Positions 49,001 through 60,012 of a DNA stretch of 64,000 nucleotides are shown here, in pieces. Under the pieces are notes generated by a model. The model worked only from the letters and a program-made list of their open reading frames with translations. It had not been told where the DNA came from and did no database searches. A program made the position numbers and the translations under genes. Within the stretch, counting starts at the first letter, position 1; each line of letters begins with the position of its first letter. This stretch comes from Liolophura sinensis. Taxonomy: Eukaryota > Mollusca > Polyplacophora > Chitonida > Chitonidae. The stretch lies in the NCBI RefSeq assembly GCF_032854445.1, contig NC_088301.1:23780226-23844225 (forward strand), given 5' to 3'.

Positions 49001-50520
49001 AGGCAATTGTTCTTTACTTCTTGTTCCATCAGAAACTTCAATCCAAGAGCCATATATAGAAGTGTACAAGTCTCAGTTGTATCTATATACTGGGTACCCC
49101 TGGCCATGCAGAATGCCTCATCATGGCAACATGTGACATATAACATTGTTGAGGCTGTGCTAGAAATGTTCACCCTCAGATGAAACAAAAGAAAATTCCT
49201 ACAATGCGGAATGGAATAATGCCTATAATACGGAATGGAATAATGCCTATAATGCGGAATGTTATAATGCCTGTCAGGCGCAAAGGAATAATGTAGTTAG
49301 GTCAAACACCGCACGTATAGCAGATATGGTGAGACATACAAATGAAAGGGTACATTTTCTCACGCAGTGTATGGCACCCCGTTCCATACCAAACTGCCCT
49401 GTGTTCCTTTGTAATACACGAGTACTACATAATCAGTTTGCCCACTAAACGTCATAATAAGGTCATTAATGAATCGCTAGGCGGAAAAGATTCCCCTTTA
49501 ATCTGCAATTCTCCAATTCCATCCATTTAGCTGACGTAACAGAGTGATACACATTTCTATTCTTTATGGACTTCTGCTCGTATAGGGTCCACCAGGATGC
49601 ATTTATACCGACGTCACATCCGGTCTAGATGATCTTCTTAACGAGCGGGACATCCCAGAACCAGACGCCGATGAAATCACCGTGGTAACAGCCTACTTCC
49701 AGCTCAAACCCTTCAAAAAGGCACCCTTGGTCACATACACACCCGATCTATACCATCACTGGATGACCATCTTCTCCAGAATTAAGAATCCGATGGTCAT
49801 CTACGTGGACACTGATCAGAATTTCCACGCTTTGAACCAAATTCGGAACGCTTTGGTGCCAACAGAACCAGGCTGATAAAAGTCCACCGGTCCGATTTGT
49901 GGTCATTTCGATTGAAAGACCGAATCCAAAGGATTTACAACCAACCGGACTATCCCCAGTATAGCCCGAATACGGTGTTACCCGAGTACTCATGCGCTAT
50001 GCACGCAAAGTTCGAAGCCATGGCAGACGCCATAAGCAGGAATGACTTCCACAACAAATACTTCTCCTGGCTTGACATTGGCCTTTTCAGAGAGGTTATT
50101 TTCGAAAAAGACGCTTTTACACTCTCGCTTCCGCCTCATTTCAACGATGAAATGGTTGCCTATTCGGAAGTTTACCCTTACAATGGCTGGTTGACCCCAT
50201 GGCAGATTGTTTCGCAGAATGCTGTTTGGGTTGGTGGTGCTTCTTTCCTAGGTCGCCATGACGTGATCTTACAATACGTCCAGGAATATAAACGCACGGT
50301 ATCGGCTCTCATGGCCCGCGACATTATGAGTACAGACCAACAGGTGATTTACTCGATGTTCCACCCGTCTCTGGGAATCGCGCCAAAAACGAAATTCCAG
50401 CTGTACACGACAGGGAGCGGCGCTGACTGGTTCTTGCTTGGTTATCTGAACCGGGAAAGGTCAGCAATAAAGTCAAGAGAACGAGTGTCCTCGTTGTATT
50501 TCCTGGCAAACCAGATGTGA
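46040..50520 (+). CDS. HtrL/YibB-like putative glycosyltransferase, type II membrane, one frame break
   Basis: Three exons fit by phase: 46040-46130 (MHPLWINVLFVVVACVFLGI, a signal anchor), 46486-46535 (stem, SWKTSQSESEQHSNYK) and 49586-50520. Exon 3 reads GPPGCIYTDV, then ITVVTAYFQL, NPMVIYVDTD (DXD-like), KVHRSDLWSFRLKDR, YSCAMHAKFEAM, YFSWLDIGLFR and TDQQVIYSMF, the order expected for the HtrL/YibB family known from bacterial envelope polysaccharide loci and also found in some animals. Role inferred: sugar transfer in the secretory pathway. Total about 357 residues. The frame changes once between about 49840 and 49870, consistent with one missing base; this is either an assembly error or a damaged gene. 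Exons 1 and 2 rest on splice signals and phase only. Confidence 0.72.
46784..46990 (-). repeat. Family 1 SINE in intron 2 of the HtrL-like gene
   Basis: GGCGTTTTACGCCGTACTCA through CCAGCATTATGGTGGGAGGA to CTCACAGCGACCGCATTGGT. The head is partly lost. Confidence 0.8.
48208..48455. mobile_element. Mariner-type MITE, intact ends and TA duplications, 248 bp
   Basis: Starts CACTCCAAAAATTAATGTG and ends GATTAATTTTTTGAGTG, flanked on both sides by TA (206-207 and 456-457 of 48 kb). Inner arms GTCTAAGTGATGCTGGAAT and ATTCCAGCATCACCCAGAC are inverted. Same family as 7215-7457. It has no transposase and depends on a Tc1/mariner-type enzyme elsewhere. It lies in intron 2 of the HtrL-like gene. Confidence 0.8.
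49190..49280. repeat. 27-bp tandem repeat, about three units
   Basis: Units of ACAATGCGGAATGGAATAAT, GCCTATA and variants, ending about 0.3 kb before exon 3 of the HtrL-like gene. Confidence 0.85.
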
Positions 50521-50924
50521 TATTCAGGACAGACATATGAAAACAGATGATTTATATGCCAAATGCCCACTTTGACAAGCCATGGGATGAACTTGGTGAA
50601 CTTGGCCAATTTGTTCAAGGTCATATTTTGCGACTGGCTTGTGAACAAAAATATTGTTCACAATTTTGTCTCTGTAGTCATGCAGGAGAATCGTGAATGG
50701 TATGTTTCATTTGCCTTGACCAGTTTTCTTAAGGTTGTTGAACCTATTCCTCTATTATCTTGTATAAACACCATTTCTTGTATCTCTTCTTTTGGCAGAA
50801 GATTACTTAGTGTACAGAACTCTACGGCATTCTTTCTTGTTCTTTACAAGCAATGGGTTTGGTGTTCATTCCCGAAATGAAAAGGAAAATGATCACTTCT
50901 TCTAGTTTGCATATATATATTTAT

Positions 50925-51050
50925 AGTGTAGCGTAGGATATGTCCAAAATTCAGGTAAACATTTCGACATTTGATATGTCAGGATTTGAAACTGCAACCT
51001 CAACAGTCCACACCTATTAACCACTGGGTTAAGTACCATTTCCAGTTTTT
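50925..51050 (-). repeat. tRNA-like repeat family 3, compact copy
   Basis: Read antisense it has a tRNA-like head (CCCAGTGGTTAATAGG), a B-box-like stretch (GGTTGCAGTTTCAAATCC) and the end word GACATATCCTACGCTACACT. A second copy at 52686-52995 has the same two end blocks about 200 bp apart. Confidence 0.6.
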
Positions 51051-52089
51051 ACAAATTTCATATATACATGCACGCGCATATTTCTTGATTGGCAATTATT
51101 TAGTTTTAGTGCTTATGTCAGAAATTGGCATTCTCATGAGTGGCTTATATATGTCGAATCTGACTCAAACAGATTTCGGAAATTAAACTATACAGACACG
51201 ATTTCATAACTTGTGTCAATCTACAAAGCAAAATTAAGTTTTGAAAACTTAATCTGTACATAATGTATTTCATCAAATTTTCCATTACTTGTAGCAACTG
51301 GCGGAAGTCTCTCTACGGTAAATGACCTACATTTAGCTCAAAAAATTGCAATTATAGAGCCAAGTAAATGTAACAAAATATTTCTTTGTTGCATCCAACA
51401 TTCCAAACAGACCCTCATACATTCTTTTAAGATCAACAGAAATCTCAGAATCAAGCAAAATGTGTCATGGTTAAAGTTTTAGGTCATTGATTGCATTTAC
51501 AGTCAAACCAAGTATTTGCACGCAGCCCAAAGGCATATGCATTGGTCCTATATAGGAATATTTCCAGATTATATATATAACAACATTGAATTCGAACGTT
51601 CGAATACAATTCTCAATATGTGTTTATGCATTACATTATAAAGAAACTATATTATACAGCTAAGATTTAAACCCACAAGGCCTGGGTCACTGTAATTTGT
51701 AGGACGTTGGTCATCTCTTTTATGGTGTAGTCCTGAAATGCACTTTTAGTGTCCTACATCAAATAAAGTCTCGCGTGATTCCGTCATTGTCAGTTATTTG
51801 AAGTTTGTTTAAACCTACACTCAACATTTTAAAAAAATATATTTTCAAGAGCTCTCGATATGCATAAAAATGAAGTTGTTTCAGTATCTTAGTGTTCTTG
51901 ATGCGCTTATGTACACAAGGTTTTATAAAAAGTGGATTATTTCTGGAAATGTTTTCCGTAATTTAGTACGCAAATAAATACGCAGTCTGGAGCCCTGTTA
52001 ATATCGCTAAATCAAGTACATAAACTGACCGAGTATAGTGACAGAATCGAATAGGTTTCAGGTTAAAAACATTAGTGCAGTGAGTGAGT

Positions 52090-52270
52090 GAGTGCTTATG
52101 GTTTAACGTCGTACTTAACAATTTTTCAGTCATATGACGACGAAAGAATCCTTAGAATGCATGTAATGTGCCTTCTTGTGGCAGGACGCCGCCCTTTTAT
52201 CTTGTGCTGCTTCACTGAGACGCCTTACCGAAGGCAAGTAAGTTGCCCCGCCCGAGCCATAAGGCATTAA
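52090..52270. repeat. Dispersed molluscan-type repeat fragment
   Basis: GGTTTAACGTCGTACTTAAC, AATTTTTCAGTCATATGACG and GCTGCTTCACTGAGACGCCT form a block that I know as a common dispersed repeat in mollusc genomes. Exact family not assigned. Confidence 0.55.
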
Positions 52271-52685
52271 TATAAGGCATTTTTTGGCATCACTGTTTCT
52301 TACTATACAGGGGCACAGACCAGCACACCATCTCTGAAGGAAATGAAAATTGCCTGACGAAACAATTGTAGATGCATTCGAACACACTACTAACTTCATA
52401 ATAGGGTCCACTTTCACAAAACTTCGTAACTCTATTTTTTGGTAAACCCTTTTCTAAATACGCATGGCACCATAACCTAAGTACTGGTAACGTTATCAAC
52501 GAAAACGTGGATCCAATTTGGTGAAACTGCGATACATCTCAAAACGTAAAACATCTTAAACGTAAGACAAATGAAAAAGTTGTTAAAAGCTGATGAATAA
52601 AGATGTGGACATGTCTATCAGTGCATGCATTTTGTAATAAAGATACAGTGACGATACCTAGTACATGTATTGGTAAATTAAAAAT

Positions 52686-52995
52686 AGTGTAGCGTAGGAT
52701 ATGTCCAAATTCAGCCTTTACAGTGGAGCCATACCCTAGCACAATTATAGGTGTAGCGTAAACAGGCAAACAGTTCTTAAAACTAGCCCTAGAATTGTAC
52801 TATATTCACCTCAGTGCTACGAGACATGTTGAGTTTGAATCATTGCTGCGGTTAGAACTACATCAAAGTCACTTCAAACGTGTTAAATTTTCCATCGCCG
52901 ATTTTCGACATTGGCTATGTCAGGATTTGAAACTGCAACCTCAACAGTCCACGCCTATTAACCACTGGTTTAAGTACCATTTTCACTTTTTATCA
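52686..52995 (-). repeat. tRNA-like repeat family 3, expanded copy
   Basis: Shares TAGTGTAGCGTAGGATATG at one end and GTCAGGATTTGAAACTGCAA, CCTCAACAGTCCACGCCTAT, TAACCACTGG at the other with 50925-51050, but with about 200 bp between the blocks. Either this copy carries an insertion or the other lost its middle. Confidence 0.6.
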
Positions 52996-53889
52996 AAGAA
53001 TGAGAATTTGATTTTTGCAAAAGTTAATATATGACCGTTTGTTATTTTAATCATCAATGAAGTTTTTATTTTACATAAAATAAATTTAACAGTAAGCTTC
53101 AGCTCACATATTTGTCTAATACATGGCATAGTGTTGTGGTTTCCCATGACCATAAACCTCACCCTGTCAGCATATGTCAAACGAAAGACCATTGAACACT
53201 ATCTTGGAGAACAGTTCCATCTATTTTTTTTTTAGTTTTATGATCGAGTAAGAAGCTTTTAAAACACAGGTCTGTTAGGCCACAGCTGTATTTTGTGCTC
53301 GAAAACGTGCACTTTTGATCGTGTAGGGCCTAAACCATTTACAGTCACCAAAGTCACGGTTGATTGCCGTGATTATAACGATATTACCTGTTGACTGAAA
53401 AACAAGTGTCTGAACCACTTAACCATGACTTCACTCCCAGTATATACATATATACAAATATTTGAAGATATACTTATCCATGCAAGGCTTTTCATTAACA
53501 CAAGCTTCAGCAGACATGGGCAAATTAATAGTGAAACAAGTTTTTATGAATTTTCTCAGTTATTTTATTTGGTAATAAATTCTGTTAACTTTGAATGTGT
53601 TGGCATTGTTTATGCTTTTGGTTATATTAGAAAACTAAGATAATATCTCAGTGACTTTTGTTCTTGTTTACAAATTTCTTACCACTTCCTTCATTTACTA
53701 GGAATGACAGGCATTGTGTTTGATGGAATATAATGTGTGCATAGAGCTTGAAAGTTTGAACTGCTGGGTAAGTTCTTTCTGATAAATGCATTCATAACTC
53801 TATGTGCATAAGCATTTTGAATGCAGAAATCTAGCTATCTGTCAGTGTGGGTAATAAGTCCTTACCTTGACCACCGAGTGAACAAATGT

Positions 53890-54365
53890 GTCCACCAAAA
53901 AGGAAAACAGTTGGAATTGTAGCCTGCACACGGAATCATTTCTTTTCATATTGTATATACAAAGAAAATGGCTATCAGGTTACCATGACAACCGTAGAAA
54001 AGGACAAATGTGAGTCGTGACACATTGTCATCTGTGTACCTATGTATCTACCAAAAATTAAAGCTCTGGGTGGAAAACAGTTGAAGTTGTAGCCCGGACA
54101 TAAAATCATATTTATTAATATAGTATATATAAGGAAAATGGCTCTGGTTACCATGACAACCATGACAATGGACAAATGTGGGTCACAACATATCGTCATC
54201 TGTCTATGAATCCACCAAAATTAAAACTGTGGACAAATGTTGGAGTTATAGCCTGGAGATGAAGTCATTTCTATTTTATATAGTACAAAGTATAAATGGC
54301 AATCTTATAACCATGACAACTGCAAAAATGGCCAAATGTGAGTCGTGACCCATCATCATAGGCTT
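53890..54365. repeat. Diverged tandem repeat, three units of about 160 bp
   Basis: Shared words per unit: GGTTACCATGACAACC, GGACAAATGTGAGTCGTGAC, CATCATCTGT-like, CCACCAAAATTAAA and AGTTGTAGCC. It starts right after the MCAT polyadenylation region. Units differ by perhaps 20 percent. Confidence 0.75.
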
Positions 54366-54370
54366 ATATA

Positions 54371-54403
54371 TTTATTGCAAAAAGCATAATTCAACAATTT
54401 ATT
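54371..54403 (-). terminator. MCAT: Polyadenylation signals downstream of MCAT
   Basis: Two AATAAA words on the minus strand, at 54398-54403 (17 nt past the stop) and 54371-54376. This suggests a very short 3' untranslated region and argues that the locus ends like a normal gene. Confidence 0.5.
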
Positions 54404-54419
54404 TTCATCCAGGTTTCGA

Positions 54420-55814
54420 TCAACTGATATATCCCACAATGACATTACTGTAGGAGTTGTGAGCCAAAGAGTTAACCTGCTTGAGAATTATGCCTAACTG
54501 ATTTCCTGGGCCACATTCCACAGTCGATGGGAAATTCTCTCCTTTGCGTCGTGAATATACTACATGCATGGTTTGTTCCCATTTCACTGGCTTATAAATC
54601 TGCTTTGTCAGCATCTCTCGGATCATTTTATCACCCCTGTATGGCATAGCAGATACATTACAGTGAACCGGAATTAAGGGATCACGAAGGGAGACCTGCT
54701 TCAGGCATTTCGATACTGGCTGGACAGCATTTTTCATCAATGCAGTGTGAAAGGCTCCACTGACAGGCAAAGGTTTTAGACGTTTTAACTGTAGCTGTTA
54801 GCATGTGACTGCAGAAAGGTTAGTGCTTGTTGATGGCCGGCGACAACTTTCACCTCTGGACAGAGGTAACTAGCTACAGAACACACAGGGGTCTTTGATA
54901 CCATGTTGCTTCTGACAGTGTTCCCTCGCGCCTCCATTCCAAGTCCTAATTTACTTTCTCGGCCGCAAAACACTGACATCATTCCACTGGACACCTGTTC
55001 TGAAGCCTCTTGCATAGCTTTTCGCTCTGGCTTTCAGAACAAGTAAGGCATCTTCAAGGGACATCACTCCTGCGAACACAAGAGCTGCATATTCCCCAAC
55101 ACTGAATCCTGCTGTAGATATACAGTTTTCAATCAAGTAGGGTTTCGTTTCTCGTAGTTTCTCGACTGCTGCCAGTGACGTTACAAACACAGCTACTTGA
55201 CAGTGTACGGTTTTATCCAGTCCAGTTTTCGGTCCATTAAGACACAGCTTTAGGACGTCAAATCCCACAACGTCGCTAGCAGTTTTGTAAATTTCCAGAA
55301 CATTAGGGAAATCCAACAGCTCTTTCCCCATTCCCACAAACTGACTGCCCTGACCTGGAAACAAAATTATACTGGTTTTAGCAGGGTCAACTTTAGGCCT
55401 GAACGCATGTTTACTTTGCTCACATTTCCAATGTAAATACTTCTGTCTATCAGAAGGAAAATCCACATCGTCCTGGAGACTTGTTTTGTACACCGCTTCG
55501 TGCTGATTTGCTTTGGTCAACTCGGCAAGTTGCTGGGTAGAAATTCTTTTAAATTTATTTCCGTCGAAATATAATTCTTCATCGCCTTCACGCTTCTTTG
55601 TTTGAATACTTTTTTGAAGTTGCTCTTTCCGTCGACGCCGCTGGGAAACCAGTTGGACGTCTGTAGATTCACAATCCGCCGAACTGTCAGACAACCCACG
55701 TTGTTGTTGTTGTTGTCGACAACAAACATGTGCGGGCACACGTCCAGTCAGCGCATTTCTCACAGCAAACGACTTGTGTTTAAGAGCATTAACACAACAG
55801 TGTATCCACGTCAT
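54420..55814 (-). CDS. MCAT: Mitochondrial malonyl-CoA:ACP transacylase, intronless, two frame breaks
   Basis: Transfers malonyl groups to mitochondrial acyl carrier protein in type II fatty acid synthesis. About 464 residues (human 390), with a basic N-terminus suited to mitochondrial import. Motifs: LFPGQGSQFVGMG (about 152-163), GFSVGEYAALVFAG with catalytic Ser238, then MQEASEQVSSGM, LPVSGAFHT with the catalytic His, VKWEQTMH and VECGPGNQLG. Identity to vertebrate MCAT is high along the whole length. The frame shifts near 55020 (one extra base in an A run, AAAAGC) and shifts back near 54775-54790, so the net frame is kept. There are no introns. Either two assembly indels or a retrocopy starting to decay; catalytic residues are all kept. 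The start is the first ATG. Confidence 0.9.
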
Positions 55815-55931
55815 TCTCTCCCTAGCACAATAAGTCCTGAACTTGCAATCAGAATGTTACATGGTCAAGAAATCGTGAACAAATCACTGTCACCTTCACG
55901 TGGTTCCCGTGGAGGAGCTGCCCAACGCACA

Positions 55932-55939
55932 TGACGTCA
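55932..55939. promoter_or_regulatory. MCAT: CRE-like palindrome upstream of MCAT
   Basis: TGACGTCA, a full cyclic-AMP response element palindrome, about 118 bp upstream of the MCAT start codon, in a relatively GC-rich stretch. Position fits a proximal promoter site; function is inferred. Confidence 0.35.
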
Positions 55940-58271
55940 TCGATAATGTGGATACACTCTCCGCTTAACCTCGTGACATCGTCCAAAATGTGGATGTCAC
56001 GCTTGTCAGTGGCAACTTCACAAACTTCAAGTTTGATAGGTAGAAACTTTACATTCAGCTTTAAAACCAGGTTCTCGGCCAGTGCCATGTGTGCTGAGAA
56101 GATTTTAATCTCAGGTTTGGAAAGGTAGAGACTTTTTCCTAAGGTCTGAAATTATCAAAAATTTAGTGATGTCATACGAATGACGTAGGGCCTAATTGGT
56201 CGATCTTATCAGTGATTGTTAATCTGCCGGCTACCATCGTTATCTCTTCACCAAAATGAAGGGATACATATATGATATATTTCTCGTCTGTCCGTTCGTC
56301 CGCCCGTGTAACCGGTTAACCTTTTTGTAATTTCTCAGTTTACTAGAATCTACTGGCCAGTCATTATTACTATTTATGTGCTTAAGACCGGTTTCGTGAA
56401 TTAAACCCAATGTCAATTAGATCAACACAAAAACATCTAGATCATAATTATATCATGCAATTATATGCACTTTAATCGAATAACGAGGAAATTAACTAAG
56501 ATTGTATTAAGGATATTTTATTCCTATGAACTAGTGAATTAGCTACATTCAAGGAGGGGGGTATTGCTAATTCAGCAGGGACGTAGGAAGCAATTTGAAA
56601 GTGGAGAGGCCAAGAGTCCTAGCAAAACAGGCGAGGGTCCAGAGGCCGCTCTGAAGGAGCTATATCGTCTTAGAGACGATTTGCCGTATCTTAGATATGC
56701 CATTTGAGATGTGAAAAATTGAAATAAACGTTTAGCTCAATTGTTGACGTTTTTAACTGGAGAACCACGGGTCAACAAAGAACATTGTAACAATTTGTCC
56801 AGAATTCAACATTAAATTTAAAAAGATTGGTGTAGATTGACTAACACAAGCATTTAACTCGTATGGAGGAGAAGCCGTGGAAGGAAACATACATGTTTTT
56901 ACTTGGCCTTGGTGGTGAACTTGCCGGCCTATTCGCGCTGGCTTGCTTTCATTTGAAATCAGTGTCATTCACATGTAGGCCTATGCATAAACTTTTTGAT
57001 CAGGCCTTTGGTTCAGAAAAAAGGCGTGCATCTGATTTAAGGGAATTGTCAGTAACGCGCCAAAGTTGGTGGTTACAACGGTTACTTATCTTTTATTCAC
57101 TGATGAATCTTGCAACCCGTCTTGAGTGAAATGATCTTGGAATGATGATAAACCATAATGAAATAAATAACACCGATGAGTGCATATATTGTACAAATAT
57201 ATTAATTATTCTGCTTTTTGGGCTAAATAGAACTGCAACGTCATCGCATTGAAACGCAGTCACTAAATTAGAAAAAAAGATTGCATTTGGAGACAAATGG
57301 GTTCACAAATTACACTGTAGATGATTTGCCCTTCTATGGGAGAATTGTATATATTAATATATGCTACTTCCATATGTGTATTGAATGTTAAAACAAGCAA
57401 ACCTATGTAATTTTGGCACATTATCAGTTTGGGAAAACAGGTACATGTATAACTTCGTGACAATATAGCATGTGATCTGGAAAAGCAAAGTCTTTGAGAA
57501 ATAATCAAAATTCACAACCTACGACAATTGCAGCCCTGGTTGCATGGATGCAGAAAATACAAAACCGACGTTGCAGAAAAATTGTTATTTAAAAAAAAGG
57601 CCATTATTTCAGTACATGTGGCATGAACATTTGAAAACATACTTCAAAAAACGCCTACGCTGAATAACTCTCATAAAAAGAAAGGAAAACAATAACATAA
57701 AAAATATATGTCAAACTCCATGAAAAATGTCCAGGTGGTTGGATTTATTTTCAAAGATTATTTTGAGCCGAGCAAAACGCATGAGAAAAATTGCATTCTA
57801 TGTATAAATGATAAGCTGGATGAAGTCACTAGACACACTAGATGCCAGTGCACAGCACGTTTATTTCATGTAAATTTATTTACTCAGAACTACATAAAGC
57901 AGCAGTTATAACTGCGTTGTTAGAAAATTGTAGTTTACCATGTTTATTTTACCGAGAAACTAGATTTGCAACAGTGTGCTCTTTTATTCGGCGAAGGGGC
58001 CTGTTTGTGTTACAATATACATAATTTCGGGAACCTGAAAATGGGGGGGGGGATTGGCGGGGGGGGGGTGTGGGCAAAAGATGCTTCAATTTGAGTTCTA
58101 TCTTATTGTAATTACTGGAATGGTCCGGTTAATATACGTATTTTCTTGTATATCTTGTATATAGGTTAAGCTGTATAAACCTGATGTTAAGTTGGCTAAG
58201 ATTGTTGGTTTTTGATTTGCCTCTGGGGAAGGCATTTGGTATGTACGCACGCGTTCATTCGAAAGTGTTGA

Positions 58272-58341
58272 TTTATTTATTTATTTGATTGGTGTTTTAC
58301 GCCGTACTCAAGAATATTTCACTTATACGACGGCGGCCAGC
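58272..58341 (-). repeat. 70-bp SINE tail insertion with 12-bp target-site duplication
   Basis: Only the last 70 bp of the family 1 SINE, flanked by CGAAAGTGTTGA at 58260-58271 and 58342-58353. The body is an excellent match to the family (GGTGTTTTACGCCGTACTCA), so the insertion looks recent and severely 5'-truncated. Confidence 0.9.
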
Positions 58342-60012
58342 CGAAAGTGTTGAGCAAACCAATTTATATAGGCCACTATACATACATGCTTATATTCGCG
58401 GTAGATGGTTTTATACTGAAAGAAGATGTAGTTGAAGCCGAGTTGGCATTTCAGATATCTCGCGAGTTCATGCAGATTGAGACGAGACAGAGCGTAGGCT
58501 CTCGCGAACTAACGAGGTTTAAAGACCAGAGTTACCAGAATATAAATGATAAGCCGGATGAAGTCATTTGACATTGTGAGAGCTTGTTATTAGTTAATGA
58601 TGGTAGATAACCATCTGAATGTGGTTTAATATACTTTCCAAATTATGGTTTTATAGGCATTGATCAATTTCCATGTTACAATTTATAGGGCATCAAACGA
58701 ACCACGCGCCATAACCCAAGTTCCTTTTCTTCAAGAAGAAAGAAAATATAAATAAATAACTACACTGCCTTCCAATATTGTCCATCTATAGTTCCCGCTG
58801 AGTAAATAAAATACCCCCCCCCCCCGCTTCAGATATGTACAATACATACATAATGGGAAATCTCTTTTAATTACCGTTATTGTGTTAATTAACACAGGAG
58901 TATGTACAAAAGAAACACCAAACTATGCTTAACCTAAGAATGATCAACAAATGGCGTGAATGTAGATTGTTGTGTAGCCTTTTAGTATTTTTCAAAATAT
59001 ATGTATACATATGTTTAACACATTTTCAAAACAAGGAAGTCAACTCCCTAAGAAGGGTGAAAATTATATGTAGGACAAAATAAGGTAAAACCTGAAAATG
59101 TTTGAGAAGTAAGAAATGTGGGAAGCCTGTTTAACTCAATCATGCAGTCAGTATATTTTTAAATAAAATTAATATAACAACTTCCTCCAGTGGCGAAAGA
59201 GAACGTTTCGGGGTCTATATAGTTTATATACTATTTGCATCACAGTGCATGTTCAGCGACGACATCGCAAATCTTAGGTCAAATTTGTGTATATGAAATC
59301 GGGAAAAGTAGGGCATATTCTATATAAATATGCCAAGGCTATTCAGTGTCTTTAATTAGATCTGTTAATTAGTACACTTTATCAACATCACTAAGACATA
59401 GATGCGATGAAGCAAACGCTGTATAGATCGATGTGATCATGTCCTCTAGGCGTCATTTCCCTGACACGTTTGTATCACATTTGCAAATGTACACCATATA
59501 ACCAGATTAAGGTGTATGTCATTCACAGCCTCTACCGGATATTGGTGATGTGAGTTGGTGATTTTCAGGTCGTGCAGTTTGATTGTATTCCTTACTCTGA
59601 AGGTGGTCCAGTGTATTTGGAGAGAGTCATATCGTTTACACGTGGCGAATGTTGTCAGGTATGCCACGCATGCCACGTATAGGCTACGTGGCGATTTCGT
59701 GAAGGAATACATGGCGAAGCTTGTCAAACGTGTATACGCTGGAAATATTGTCATTTTCAGGTATACGTGTCGAATTTTGTCACGCATATACTTGGCGAAG
59801 GCTGTCATGTATACATGGCAAATATTGTCAGATGCTGATGACGAAGGCGGGCGAAAGTGTGATTCCGATTTGCTCATTGGGAATTATGGAAGCCTTTTCT
59901 TTATGTACGGTTACCTGGAAAACAACCATACACAAAATGAGAGAAGAAAACGAATTTTGCATTAAGTATACGTATGTTTTCAGTTTTAATTTCATGTTTT
60001 TTTCCGTTTCAG

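Larger units (their letters stand above)
50521..54419. other. Region between the HtrL-like gene and the MCAT 3' end
   Basis: Convergent gene ends. Apart from the repeats listed at 50.9, 52.1, 52.7 and 53.9 kb, the sequence is AT-rich with only short random frames. No gene seen. Confidence 0.45.

Noticed and set aside
54775-55025. Frame changes in MCAT explained by tiny introns
   Set aside because: The protein alignment is continuous across both sites with only a one-base offset each; there is no room or signal for introns.
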